A DNA stretch of 35,671 nucleotides from Candidatus Intestinimonas stercoravium (GCA_019117605.1 DWZK01000104.1:1-35671); one strand, 5' to 3'; shown: positions 1 to 8,742, counted from the stretch's first letter. Program-made: numbers and translations. The notes: generated by a model from the sequence alone, not told the origin.

Positions 1-717
1 TTTTAGTTTGTCGCAACTCATAAATGCGGTGTTGGCAATCTCCGTCATCCCTTCTGGAATACGAATGCTTTCCAGATCAGTACTTGAAAACGCAGATTCA
101 CCCATCCAGGTCAAACCGTCTGGTAATGTAATGCTGCTAAGCTCCGAAACAGCACTAAACGCAGAATTACCAATTTTTGTAACATTGTCTGGTATGACAA
201 TAGAAGAAAAACAGCAAAATGAAAATGCATCCTTGGGAATCGTAGTGATACCTCTGGGAATATTTACAGACTCCAATGATATACAATTTGAAAAAACATT
301 AGAGCCTAATTCTGTAATGCTGTCAGGCAAGTATACTTCACGAATTTTTTTACAGTCTTCAAAGGCTCTATCGCCAATATAGGTGACCGTATCCGCAATC
401 GTCAGTAATTCCATATTATAGCAGTCACTAAAAGTATTATCATAGATGGAGGTAACACCGGATTCAACGACAAGTTTTTTTATCTGCGCCCTGTAATCAT
501 TCCAAGGAATTCCATAATCATAATAATAGTACATTTCACCGGTTCCGCTGATGGTCATCGTACCATCACTGTCAAATTTCCAGGTCAGCCCATCGCCACA
601 TTGCCCGGAATCAATGATCTCCGCCGCTTCCGCTTCCGGTGCCAGCCCGGCCAGCGGGCTGCACAGCCCAAAGGCCAGGACCAAAGCGGTCAGGATGCTC
701 AGTATGCGTCTCTTCAT
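1..717 (-). CDS. BspA-type leucine-rich-repeat surface protein (partial, C-terminus off the window)
   Basis: The reading frame starts at the ATG at 717-715 and stays open to the window edge, so only the first ~239 residues are seen. An AGGAGAGAGG ribosome site lies just upstream. Residues 1-33 form a signal peptide: basic MKRR, a hydrophobic core, then an AEAAE cleavage-like region. From about residue 80 the protein shows repeated ~23-residue units of the LRR_5 (BspA) type, with recurring 'IGDRAFEDC', 'LGSNVFSNC', 'IGNSAFSAV' and 'MGESAFSST' elements between 'LPDSIT', 'IPRGIT' and 'IPDNVT' strands. Such proteins are secreted or wall-attached and usually have binding or adhesion roles; the ligand is unknown here. 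The repeat part (about 1-560) is markedly AT-richer than its neighbours, which may mean a different evolutionary origin. It follows the membrane protein gene by 17 bases and may be co-transcribed. Confidence 0.85.
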   Translation of the reverse strand, partial: MKRRILSILTALVLAFGLCSPLAGLAPEAEAAEIIDSGQCGDGLTWKFDSDGTMTISGTGEMYYYYDYGIPWNDYRAQIKKLVVESGVTSIYDNTFSDCYNMELLTIADTVTYIGDRAFEDCKKIREVYLPDSITELGSNVFSNCISLESVNIPRGITTIPKDAFSFCCFSSIVIPDNVTKIGNSAFSAVSELSSITLPDGLTWMGESAFSSTDLESIRIPEGMTEIANTAFMSCDKLK

Positions 718-734
718 GTTCCTCTCTCCTCTTC

Positions 735-1472
735 TCATTTCCGGTATTTATCCTCCCAGTACTCCCGGTACTTTCGCTCGTTCTCTTCTTCCTCTTCCCG
801 GATGCCCCGCTCGATGAGGTCGGCCATCTGGGCTTCGTACATGAGGTCGGCAAAGCTCTTCTCCTTTTTCTCCTCCTCGGGGGGAGGCGGGACATAGGTC
901 CCGTCTATGATGGCGCGGTGCTGTCCGCTGAGCAGCCAGATCGCCAGCAGGAACAGCAGCGGGAGCAGGCCGGGCAGCAGCAGGCTGAAGATCAGATGAA
1001 CGGTGCCGTCCACCCCCTTCAGCCCGATGCTCTGGAACACCGCAGCGGGCCAAAAGCCCACGAACCAGGCGGGGATGAAGCTGCCCACCGTCCGCCGCAG
1101 GCAGAAGCGGCGGATCGCGGGGCGCGGGTACGGCCTGCCCTGGCGGTAAGGGGCTTTGGATAGGCGGCGAAGGGCCGAGGACAGCACTACCGCCAGCAGC
1201 CCCAGGCAGAGGACGAAGGCCAGCAGCAGGAGGGGCCGCCAGCCCCGCCTCCAGAACACCGCCCCGCAGTTGTACCACAGCAGGAAAAAGAACACGGCCA
1301 GGGCCTCCAGCAGGGTCACGGCCCGGGGGAAGAGCTGTTTTGCCGGGACCTCGCCGGTCTTGATGCCCAGTTTTTTATAGGCCGCGCTCTCCCAGGCGGA
1401 GCACAGCAGGTAGACCCCCGCCGCCCCGATCGGGATGGAGCACCACCAGTTGGTCACGATCCATCGGAGCAT
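735..1472 (-). CDS. multi-pass membrane protein of unknown function with charged C-terminal tail
   Basis: A 245-residue protein. Hydrophobic segments suggest four or five membrane spans (about residues 5-27, 50-75, 78-102, 132-150 and 160-185). They are followed by a cytosolic tail rich in Glu, Lys and Arg (about 195-245) that looks helical, possibly coiled coil. No catalytic motif or family is recognised. The start is well supported: an AGGAGGGG ribosome site lies inside the end of the upstream HTH gene, and the start codon comes one base after that gene's stop, which suggests translational coupling. Its role is probably linked to that regulator, but this is inference. Confidence 0.7.
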   Translation of the reverse strand: MLRWIVTNWWCSIPIGAAGVYLLCSAWESAAYKKLGIKTGEVPAKQLFPRAVTLLEALAVFFFLLWYNCGAVFWRRGWRPLLLLAFVLCLGLLAVVLSSALRRLSKAPYRQGRPYPRPAIRRFCLRRTVGSFIPAWFVGFWPAAVFQSIGLKGVDGTVHLIFSLLLPGLLPLLFLLAIWLLSGQHRAIIDGTYVPPPPEEEKKEKSFADLMYEAQMADLIERGIREEEEENERKYREYWEDKYRK

Positions 1473-1473
1473 C

Positions 1474-2937
1474 TCACCGCCCCTCCTCTCTCTTCCCCGG
1501 CACCGTCTGGGCCAGGGCCTCCAGGGCGGCGGCGGTCTCCTCCGCCCCCTGGGTCCGGCCGCTGTGGGGCAGATGGGTCAGCCACCCGTGGAACGCCCGG
1601 CACAGCTCCGGCTCCCGCAGGTGGATGGAGCAGAAGCCGTCCTGGAGGGGGAACCGCTCGGTGGTGAAGAAGCCCACCCCAGACCCCTCTGAGGTGGTCA
1701 TGCTCAGATAGTCGGGGAACGTCCCCGGCTCCAGCAGCCGCCCGGTCACGGAACCGCTGCGGATCAGGCCCGCCAGGGCGGACATCAGCCGCCGCCGCTC
1801 TCCGGGCGGGAAGGGCCGGACGAAGGCGGTGGGGAAGTCGTCCAGGGTCCCCGTCGCCTGGAACCGCTCCAGGCCGCTCCGGGTGAAGAGCGTATAAAAG
1901 CGCTCCACCGTCCGGAGCCGGCCGAAGCGCCGCTGCGCCACCTCCTCCAGCGCCTCATAGAAGGGGAGCTCCCGGCGGAGATAGCTCTGGATGACCTCCT
2001 CCCCATAGAGCCGGCCGAAGCAGGGCTGGTCCATGACCATATAGAAGCCGTCCGGATCGGTACAGCCGTCATAGGCGGAGAGGATCTCCACAGGGTCGGC
2101 GGTGTACTGGACCAGACTGTAGCAGCGGGAGAGCAGGGTTTGGAAATGCCGGTGGTAGCAGGCCGCCTGATCTACGCCCCGGAGCAGCATGGCCTGTCTC
2201 CCCTCTTCCGAGAGGCAGACCACGCAGGTGTGCGTGACCAGGAAATAGGGGAAGGGGTCTGTATAGCGGGCAGTGATGCTGTTGTCATAATAATAGTAGG
2301 GGTGGTAGTGCCGCTTGGAGAGCAGGCAGATGGGGAAGATCCTGCAAAAACACTCCAGATTGTGGAGGTCCACTCCCTCCGCCGTGCCCGAGGCATCGAA
2401 CGCCACGATCTGACTCACCTCCGCCTGTATCCGGCCGTCCAGATAGCGGCGGAGGAGCTCCCCGTTGAGGAAGGTCTCGGTAGGCGGGATCGTCAGCTCC
2501 ACCCTGGCATCCGGGCGGGAGAGCTCCTCGGTGAGCACCATGCGCAGCAGGAGCTGCACATTGGTCGCCCCGGAGAAGATGGAGCGCTCCCCGGCGTACT
2601 CCTCCAGGCCCATCAGCAGTCTGCTCTCTTCGAAGGGCGGCGCGGTGAAGTCCAGCTCCGCCAGGTCGGAGAAGAGGCTGCTCACCACCTCTCTGGAGCG
2701 GCGGAGCCCCTCCTTCTCGAACTGGGCGTCATAGTAGGCCCGAAGGCGCTCTCCCTCCCGCGGCGTCAGCCGCAGGTGGTAGATCATCCCGTCCAGCGCA
2801 TCGTAGGGCAATACCCGCTGCCCTGTCAGCGTCTTGGAGAGGGCTGTCCGCTCCACCCCGGACAGCCGGGAGAGCGCCGAGATCGTCATCTTCTTCTCCT
2901 CCAGGAGCTCCCGCAGATATTCGCTGAACAGCAGCAC
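1474..2937 (-). CDS. XRE-like HTH regulator with large uncharacterised C-terminal region
   Basis: About 487 residues. The N-terminal ~65 residues carry a Cro/XRE-like helix-turn-helix ('MTISALSRLSGVERTALSKT' followed by a conserved 'GQRVLP' turn). The remaining ~420 residues have no motif I recognise and may be a ligand-sensing or protein-interaction region; a Tyr/His-rich stretch (HYHPYYYYD) sits in the middle. The frame is open to an ATG at 3042, but that start would place the promoter and a dyad operator inside the gene. I prefer the GTG at 2937, preceded by a GAGGTGAGG ribosome site and lying about 38 bases after a TATACT -10 box. Its stop is one base before the membrane protein start. 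The upstream phosphoesterase-HSP90 gene ends at 3070 on the same strand. Confidence 0.7.
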   Translation of the reverse strand: MLLFSEYLRELLEEKKMTISALSRLSGVERTALSKTLTGQRVLPYDALDGMIYHLRLTPREGERLRAYYDAQFEKEGLRRSREVVSSLFSDLAELDFTAPPFEESRLLMGLEEYAGERSIFSGATNVQLLLRMVLTEELSRPDARVELTIPPTETFLNGELLRRYLDGRIQAEVSQIVAFDASGTAEGVDLHNLECFCRIFPICLLSKRHYHPYYYYDNSITARYTDPFPYFLVTHTCVVCLSEEGRQAMLLRGVDQAACYHRHFQTLLSRCYSLVQYTADPVEILSAYDGCTDPDGFYMVMDQPCFGRLYGEEVIQSYLRRELPFYEALEEVAQRRFGRLRTVERFYTLFTRSGLERFQATGTLDDFPTAFVRPFPPGERRRLMSALAGLIRSGSVTGRLLEPGTFPDYLSMTTSEGSGVGFFTTERFPLQDGFCSIHLREPELCRAFHGWLTHLPHSGRTQGAEETAAALEALAQTVPGKREEGR

Positions 2938-2974
2938 ACGCCTCACCTCATCCTGTCTTTCCGATCCAGACCCA

Positions 2975-2980
2975 GTATAG
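2975..2980 (-). promoter_or_regulatory. -10 box (TATACT) for the HTH regulator gene
   Basis: TATACT on the minus strand, preceded by TGC (extended -10 form). It lies 38 bases upstream of the preferred GTG start. No good -35 hexamer is visible at 17 bases, as expected of an extended -10 promoter. The adjoining dyad covers the -35 area. Confidence 0.5.
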
Positions 2981-2996
2981 CATAAATGTGGAAAAA

Positions 2997-3032
2997 GAGT
3001 GTGCGCGAGATGGTCAAATCTCATGCACACTC
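2997..3032. promoter_or_regulatory. operator-like dyad upstream of the HTH regulator
   Basis: Inverted repeat GAGTGTGC-gc-GAGAT / ATCTC-at-GCACACTC with 13 of 15 positions paired across a 6-base centre. It lies in the short gap between the phosphoesterase-HSP90 gene and the HTH gene, over the expected -35 region. A further GCACAC copy occurs at 3036-3041. This suggests autoregulation by the HTH protein; that is inference. Confidence 0.5.
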
Positions 3033-3069
3033 TTTCGCACACTATATGATCGCGCTGAAAGGACCTGTG

Positions 3070-6000
3070 TCACCCCAGATACGGGCTGTCCGGCCCGGTG
3101 AGCTCCGTCCAGCCGCGGAGGATGTCCTCATAGGAGACGAGAGCCGCGGCCTCTCCCCGCTCCACTTCGCCGGCGGTGAAGAGCCGCAGGCACCAGGCAC
3201 GGATCCAGCCCCCCTCCCCCCTCTCCCGATAGTGCATGGCCGTCGGTACGGCCTGCCTGGCGCCCTTCTCCCGGGCCAGCAGGAGCTGATAGAGCCCCAC
3301 CAGAGCCATGCACGCATCCCGGTCCGGCCTCTCTTGCGGCTTGGTCCTCCAGCTCCTGTCCATGGTCTCCAGCGCGGCATCCACGACGCCCCACCGGCGT
3401 TCCCAGGCGTCTCTGCCCCCCTTCCCGGCCTCCTCTCTCAGGCGCCGGTAAGCAGACACTGCACATCCTACGCTCTCCGCGTCCGCATAGCCGCCGGTGT
3501 CATCTCTCTTTCTGCTCCGCAGGACCTGGAGCTCGATGCCCCGGGCGGTGAGCCTCGTCCGGACCATGTAATGGATCGCAGGCTTCCACGCCTCCGCGCT
3601 GCCGCTGTCCTTCCACAGCGCCAGCAGGAGCTGCTCCAGCTCGTCCACTGCCTGGGCGGAGACCTCCGCCTCTCCCCGGCGGCAGCGCTCCAGCAGCTCC
3701 AGCGTCTGGGCCTCCAGGGCCCTGGCCAGGGCCGTGCACACATAGGCGCCGGCCCTTTCGTCTTTATGCCGTCCCCTCATCCAGGCGGAGAAGCCTACGG
3801 CCCGCTCCCGGGATACGTCCAGCTGGATCCAGCTGGCTGGGAAGTCGAACACATACCGGATGCTGCTGCTCTTTATGCTCTGTGCTCTTTTCGCCCACTG
3901 CTCCAGCCGGTCCCGGGTCTTCCCCCCGAACAGGATGAGCGCGGAGATGTCCCCGATCCTGATCCCGGCGTTGAGGAATCCCGGCCTCCGGTCCCACACG
4001 TCCAGATCCACCAGCAGTCCGTGCCCGTCCTGGGGGATCCCCTCCGCCAGGCCCCAGGTCCCCACCTGTCCATCGGGCAGGAAGGGCACGAAGAGCTGGG
4101 CGCTGCCCTCCGGCCGGCGGAGCTGATAGGCGGAGATGCGGACCGGCTCCCCGCCCTCCGTATGGATCTCGATGGGATACTGTACGCTCTGTATCGTCTT
4201 CCAGATATGGTCGGCTATCGCCCTGTCCGCAGGCGCCTCTTCCAGGTAGAGCCGCACCGTGGTCCCCGGCGGCATGGGCTCTCCCCGCTCGATGAAGAAG
4301 CACCCCTCATAGTTGGGGATATGGAGCTTCAGGTCCTCCCCCTCCCCCTGGAAGCTGTGGGTGAGCACGTCCACCTCCCGGCAGACCATGAAGGAGGAGA
4401 GGAAGCCGATGCCGAAGCTGCTGATCGGCTGGTAGCCGATCCCCAGCTCGGCGTAGTCCTCCCCGGTGTAGAAGCTGCGGCCGATGCTGGTGAAGTAGCG
4501 CTCCACCTTGTACCGGTCCATGCCCGTGCCGTGGTCCCGGATCTGGAAGATCCGCCGCCCCGTCTCATCCCGGCCCAGATCGATCCGGATGACCCGCTCC
4601 TCCTCCGGGAGCCGCCCCTCCACCGCCTCCCGCACCGCCAGGGCGTCGATGGCGTTCTGGATCAGCTCCCGGGCGAAGGCATTCTTGTCATGGTAGATGT
4701 TGTCCCCGATGAGCAGGGGGAGCAGGGTGGGGATATAGGCCTCGAAATTGTAGTCGTCCAGGGCGTCCTGTGCGGGGTCCTTCTCGATCTGGGGCAGGAG
4801 ATAGTAGAGCTTCAGGCCGATCAGGTGGAAGATGTCCTCCAGGCGGCCCATGATCAGGTCGAACTCCTTGACCAGGAGGGCCGCCGTCTTGTGAGCGGTG
4901 GCGTCGTCGCACCACATGCGGACATAGGCGCTGCGCCGGTCCGGATCCCCTTTCACTTCGATCCGCTGGGCGGGGACGTGGAGATGGAACTGGCCGGGCT
5001 CCAGTTTGATGTTGACCTTGTGGGCGATCCGCTGGCAGAAGCGGCCCGCCTGCTCGGTGAGGGCCAGCTCCAGGTCGGTGAAGAAGGCCCCCACCATCAG
5101 GAAGGCCAGCTGCCGCCGGGCCCGCTGGTCCCCCGCCCGCTCTATCAGGCGGGCGCACACCGCCGCGGCCCGGTCCAGCCGCCGTTCTTCGAACAGCGGG
5201 GCGGCCAGAGCGGTCAGCGCCTCCCCCAGCTCCCTCCGGCAGAGCGCCTCCAGCCGGCCCCGCACCGTCTCCAGGGCCGCCCGCTCGCCCGGATCGTGGT
5301 CCATGATGCCGCCGCAGGCCCGGAGGGCGACGGCGCAAAGGACGCAGAGGGCGTATGTGCTGTCCGTTTCCAGGGCGGCGGACACCGCCGGATAGCCGGT
5401 CAGCACCTCCCCCACCCAGCCGGCGGTCCTCCGGCAGGCCCGGTAGAGGTGGTCGCTGCCCATGACCGCCCCCTGGTAGGCATCCCACAGGCCGCTCCCG
5501 CTGTCCTTCACCAGCTCCTCCAGCTCCACGATCCGGCCAGCCCCGGCCGCCGGCGGGATCTGGATCGTCCGGATGGGCTCCAGATGGTCCTCCTGGTAGA
5601 TGAATTTCCGCTGCCGGAGCTTCACCGCCTCATGGGCCGGGTACAGGTCCACCACGCTGAAGGTGTGGCGCTGGAGCCCGCTGGCTCCCGCCGAGCCCCC
5701 GGCGAACACGTCGATGACGCTGTCCGTCCCCTCGTAGTACTGGTCGTCGATGAAGGGGCGCTCCAGGTCGAAGTGTTTGTGCCCGTGGAACACCGTGTCC
5801 ACGCCCATGCTCCGCAGGCCCCGGACCACGGCGGCGTGGTCCCGCAGCACGTCCGCATCCCCCAGCTGCCGGGCCACGTCGGGGAAGAGGAAGAAGTGGT
5901 GATGGAAGAGGGCCGCCGCTCGATACCCGGCGTAGTCCCGCATCCTGCGCCGCTGCCGCATCATCTGCCGGGCGGGGATCTCGCCGAAGTCCTCGTACTT

Positions 6001-6579
6001 CTCCTCCCCGCTCTCCTCCAGGAGCGCCAGCAGGGCGTCCCTGTCGATGCCCTTGGCCTGATACGCCTCCTCCTTCAGGCCCCCGCAGTACCGGATGACC
6101 TCCGATACGGGCCGGACCCGCTCCAGGCCGCAGGAGTTGAAGCCCAAAAACACCAGCTTCTCCTCGGGATAGGCCCGCAGGAAGGTCATGTCGGTGAGGT
6201 CGTACCAGTCCGGGATCCGGCCGTAGAAGGCCTCCAGGAGGGCCCGGTACTTCGTCCACCGCTCCTCTTCGTCCGTGCTCCACACCTGGTCGTGGTTCCC
6301 GGGGACGAAGAGCACGTCCTCCTTGGTCAGCGCAGGACCGCTCCCGTCTGCCCGGAGCTCCTCCAGCAGGACCTCGAAGAAGCCCACCGCCGTCGGGATC
6401 AGGTCCTTCCGCTCCTTCTCCCGCCCGTCGAAGATGTCCCCGGTCACCAGGATGCTGCGGATGTCCCGGATCCCGTTCCGCCCTATGTCGTCCGCGATCC
6501 GGCAGGCCAGCTCCTCTGCGGGGAGGTAGGTCCTCCCCATGTGCAGGTCCGAAAGATGCAATACCCGGTGGAACGCCAT
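3070..6579 (-). CDS. calcineurin-like phosphoesterase fused to HSP90/GHKL-type ATPase
   Basis: A single 1169-residue protein with two recognisable enzymatic modules. Residues 1-300 hold all metallophosphoesterase motifs: D11-x-H13, G47-D48, G94-N95-H96-D97, an HHH run at 226-228, and H265-G-H267-K-H269. Residues ~620-760 hold the Bergerat ATP-binding fold in its HSP90-like form: E638...N642..D645 (N box), D682-H-G-T-G-M-D688 (G1) and S721-F-G-I-G-F726 (G2). The middle (300-620) and the ~400-residue C-terminus have no motif I recognise. Known members of these families hydrolyse phosphoesters (nucleic acids, nucleotides or phosphoproteins) and use ATP-driven clamp closure, respectively; the combination and substrate are unknown to me. 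Start: ATG at 6579 with an AAAGGAGAG site, own promoter at 6615-6644. A bacterial stress or anti-phage effector is one possibility, not demonstrated. Confidence 0.85.
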   Translation of the reverse strand: MAFHRVLHLSDLHMGRTYLPAEELACRIADDIGRNGIRDIRSILVTGDIFDGREKERKDLIPTAVGFFEVLLEELRADGSGPALTKEDVLFVPGNHDQVWSTDEEERWTKYRALLEAFYGRIPDWYDLTDMTFLRAYPEEKLVFLGFNSCGLERVRPVSEVIRYCGGLKEEAYQAKGIDRDALLALLEESGEEKYEDFGEIPARQMMRQRRRMRDYAGYRAAALFHHHFFLFPDVARQLGDADVLRDHAAVVRGLRSMGVDTVFHGHKHFDLERPFIDDQYYEGTDSVIDVFAGGSAGASGLQRHTFSVVDLYPAHEAVKLRQRKFIYQEDHLEPIRTIQIPPAAGAGRIVELEELVKDSGSGLWDAYQGAVMGSDHLYRACRRTAGWVGEVLTGYPAVSAALETDSTYALCVLCAVALRACGGIMDHDPGERAALETVRGRLEALCRRELGEALTALAAPLFEERRLDRAAAVCARLIERAGDQRARRQLAFLMVGAFFTDLELALTEQAGRFCQRIAHKVNIKLEPGQFHLHVPAQRIEVKGDPDRRSAYVRMWCDDATAHKTAALLVKEFDLIMGRLEDIFHLIGLKLYYLLPQIEKDPAQDALDDYNFEAYIPTLLPLLIGDNIYHDKNAFARELIQNAIDALAVREAVEGRLPEEERVIRIDLGRDETGRRIFQIRDHGTGMDRYKVERYFTSIGRSFYTGEDYAELGIGYQPISSFGIGFLSSFMVCREVDVLTHSFQGEGEDLKLHIPNYEGCFFIERGEPMPPGTTVRLYLEEAPADRAIADHIWKTIQSVQYPIEIHTEGGEPVRISAYQLRRPEGSAQLFVPFLPDGQVGTWGLAEGIPQDGHGLLVDLDVWDRRPGFLNAGIRIGDISALILFGGKTRDRLEQWAKRAQSIKSSSIRYVFDFPASWIQLDVSRERAVGFSAWMRGRHKDERAGAYVCTALARALEAQTLELLERCRRGEAEVSAQAVDELEQLLLALWKDSGSAEAWKPAIHYMVRTRLTARGIELQVLRSRKRDDTGGYADAESVGCAVSAYRRLREEAGKGGRDAWERRWGVVDAALETMDRSWRTKPQERPDRDACMALVGLYQLLLAREKGARQAVPTAMHYRERGEGGWIRAWCLRLFTAGEVERGEAAALVSYEDILRGWTELTGPDSPYLG

Positions 6580-6614
6580 GGCCGCTCTCTCCTTTCAGGC
6601 CGATCTTTTCTCCT

Positions 6615-6644
6615 ATTATGCCGCATCCAGGCGCTGTCTGTCAA
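6615..6644 (-). promoter_or_regulatory. promoter of the phosphoesterase-HSP90 fusion gene
   Basis: Minus strand TTGACA (6644-6639), 18-base spacer, CATAAT (6620-6615), about 35 bases upstream of the start codon. It separates this gene from the metal ATPase unit upstream. Confidence 0.7.
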
Positions 6645-6668
6645 ATACTGCCGGACCTGGAGAAAGCG

Positions 6669-6698
6669 CAAGGCCGCGCACGAACGTGCGCGGCCTTG
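6669..6698 (-). terminator. hairpin terminator after the metal ATPase gene
   Basis: Perfect 13-bp stem (CAAGGCCGCGCAC / GTGCGCGGCCTTG) with a four-base loop, 19 bases after the ATPase stop. Only a weak T-rich tail (CGCTTTCTCC) follows on the minus strand, so its strength is uncertain. Confidence 0.55.
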
Positions 6699-6716
6699 CA
6701 GGCGCAGGCGATACCG

Positions 6717-8603
6717 TCACAGCTTCTCCACGAAAAGAGCCCGGATAGCGTTGAGGACCGCCAGGATCATGACCCCAACGTCTGCGAAGATGGCCAGCCA
6801 CATATTGGCGGACCCCAGGGCCACCAGCACCAGGCAGGCCAGCTTGACGCCGATCGCAAAGACGATGTTCTGATAGACGATCCGCAGGCACTTGCGGGAG
6901 ATCCGGATCGCCTTGGCGATCTTCAGGGGGTCGTCGTCCATAAGGACCACATCGGCGGCCTCGATGGCGGCATCGGAGCCCATCGCCCCCATAGCGATGC
7001 CGATATCTGCCCGGCTGAGGACAGGGGCGTCGTTGATACCGTCTCCCACGAAGGCCAGCTTGGCCTTCTCCGGCTTGGCCCTCAGGAGCTCTTCCACCTT
7101 CTCCACCTTGCCGGCGGGGAGGAGCTGGCTGTACACCTGGTCGATGCCAAGTTCCTCCGCCACCTGGTCGGCGACCTTTTTGGCATCCCCGGTGAGCATG
7201 ACGGTCTTGCGCACCCCGGCGGCCTTCAGGGACTCCACGGCCGCTCTGGAGTGGGGCTTCACCACGTCGGAGATCACGATATGGCCGGCGTACCGGCCGT
7301 CGATGGCCATGTGGATGATGGTGCCCACGCTGTGGCAGGGGATGCAGCGGATGCCCAGGCGGTCCATGAGCTTATCGTTGCCCGCGGCCACCTCCACGCC
7401 GTCCACCCTGGCGATGACGCCGTTCCCGCCGATCTCCTGGATATCGCTCACCCTGCTGCGGTCGAGCTCCCCGCCATAGGCCCTCTGGATGCTCTTGCTG
7501 ATGGGATGGGAGGAGGCGCTCTCCGCCAGGGCCGCGTATTCCAGCAGCCTGGCGTTCTCCAGCTCGCTGTGGTGGATGCCGTTCACCTCGAACACGCCCT
7601 GTGTCAGGGTGCCCGTCTTGTCGAACACCACCACCCGGGTCTGGGAGAGGGTCTCCAGGTAGTTGGAGCCCTTCACCAGCACCCCCGCCTTACTGGCCCC
7701 GCCGATACCGGCGAAGAAGGAGAGGGGGATACTGATGACCAGCGCACAGGGGCAGCTGGCCACCAGGAAGGTGAGGGCCCGATAGATCCAGGTCCCCCAG
7801 TCGGGGCTCAGCCCCATGACGGCCAGGCGCACCAGCGGGGGCAGGACGGCCAGCACCACGGCGCTGCCGCACACCGCGGGGGTGTAGATGCGGGCGAACT
7901 TGGAGATGAAGTCCTCCGACCTGGACTTCCGGGAAGATGCGTTCTCCACCAGGTCCAGGATCTTGGACACGGTGGACTCGCCGAACTCCTTGGTGGTGCG
8001 GATCTTCAGCAGGCCGGTCATGTTGACGCAGCCGCTGACGATCTCATCCCCGGCCTCCACTTCCCGGGGCAGGGATTCTCCGGTGAGCGCGCTGGTGTTC
8101 AGTGTGGAGCTCCCCTCGAGCACAGTGCCGTCGATGGGCACCTTCTCGCCGGGCTGCACCACGATGACCGTCCCCACCTCCACCTCGTCCGGGTCCACCT
8201 GCTCCAGCCTGCCCTCCCGCTCCACGTTGGCATAGTCGGGGCGGATGTCCATGAGGTCGCTGATGTTCCGGCGGCTCCTGCCCACCGCGTAGCTCTGGAA
8301 CCACTCGCCCACCTGATAGAAGAGCATGACGGCGATAGCCTCGGTGTAGTCTCCGCTGCCCTCGTACAGGGCCAGGGCGATGGCGCCTATGGTGGCCACC
8401 GCCATGAGGAAGTTCTCGTCGAACACCTGGCGGTTCCTGATGCCCTTCAGCGCCTTCAGCAGGATATCGTAGCCGATGACCAGGTAGGGCACCATGTAGA
8501 GCCCGAACCGGGCCCAGCCTGTGACAGGCGCGAGATGCAGCGCGACCAGCAGCGCCGCCGCCGTCAGGATGCGGATCAGCATGGTCTTTTGTCTCTTGTT
8601 CAT
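6717..8603 (-). CDS. cadA: P1B-type heavy-metal (Zn/Cd/Pb) exporting ATPase
   Basis: Membrane ATPase that pumps divalent soft metals out of the cell. All P-type signatures are present: TGES (about 174-177), CPC in the sixth membrane helix (284-286), the phosphorylated DKTGTLT (Asp ~328), an HP motif, and a C-terminal GDGINDAP hinge. The last helices carry a Lys in TM7 and an ADVG motif in TM8, the combination typical of the P1B-2 (Zn2+/Cd2+/Pb2+) group rather than Cu+ pumps. The usual N-terminal HMA domain is missing; a separate HMA protein is encoded just upstream. The start at 8603 (MNKRQKT) is chosen because a GGGGGAG ribosome site precedes it; an ATG five codons earlier (8618) overlaps that site. 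Divergent ArsR gene fits metal-induced expression. Confidence 0.92.
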   Translation of the reverse strand: MNKRQKTMLIRILTAAALLVALHLAPVTGWARFGLYMVPYLVIGYDILLKALKGIRNRQVFDENFLMAVATIGAIALALYEGSGDYTEAIAVMLFYQVGEWFQSYAVGRSRRNISDLMDIRPDYANVEREGRLEQVDPDEVEVGTVIVVQPGEKVPIDGTVLEGSSTLNTSALTGESLPREVEAGDEIVSGCVNMTGLLKIRTTKEFGESTVSKILDLVENASSRKSRSEDFISKFARIYTPAVCGSAVVLAVLPPLVRLAVMGLSPDWGTWIYRALTFLVASCPCALVISIPLSFFAGIGGASKAGVLVKGSNYLETLSQTRVVVFDKTGTLTQGVFEVNGIHHSELENARLLEYAALAESASSHPISKSIQRAYGGELDRSRVSDIQEIGGNGVIARVDGVEVAAGNDKLMDRLGIRCIPCHSVGTIIHMAIDGRYAGHIVISDVVKPHSRAAVESLKAAGVRKTVMLTGDAKKVADQVAEELGIDQVYSQLLPAGKVEKVEELLRAKPEKAKLAFVGDGINDAPVLSRADIGIAMGAMGSDAAIEAADVVLMDDDPLKIAKAIRISRKCLRIVYQNIVFAIGVKLACLVLVALGSANMWLAIFADVGVMILAVLNAIRALFVEKL

Positions 8604-8742
8604 GGCACTCTCCCCCATCCGTGTCTGGATGCGCTCCAGACATTTGACTGCATGTTCAAACGCTCATATAGTTTTGGGGCGGCCGGCGCCCTCAAATACG
8701 CTGTGGACCATATCCGGGGGGCGCTCCGGCCGGCGCGCGGGA

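Noticed and set aside
2986-6873. 1295-codon open frame on the plus strand, antisense to the phosphoesterase-HSP90 gene
   Set aside because: It lacks any recognisable motif, is Pro/Arg/Gly/His-rich as expected for a GC-rich antisense frame, and overlaps a gene with clear domains.
8641-8662. Possible second metal operator (TTTGA-N8-TCAAA) between the HMA and ATPase genes
   Set aside because: Arms are only five bases and differ from the stronger dyad at 8993-9014; no promoter is evident nearby.
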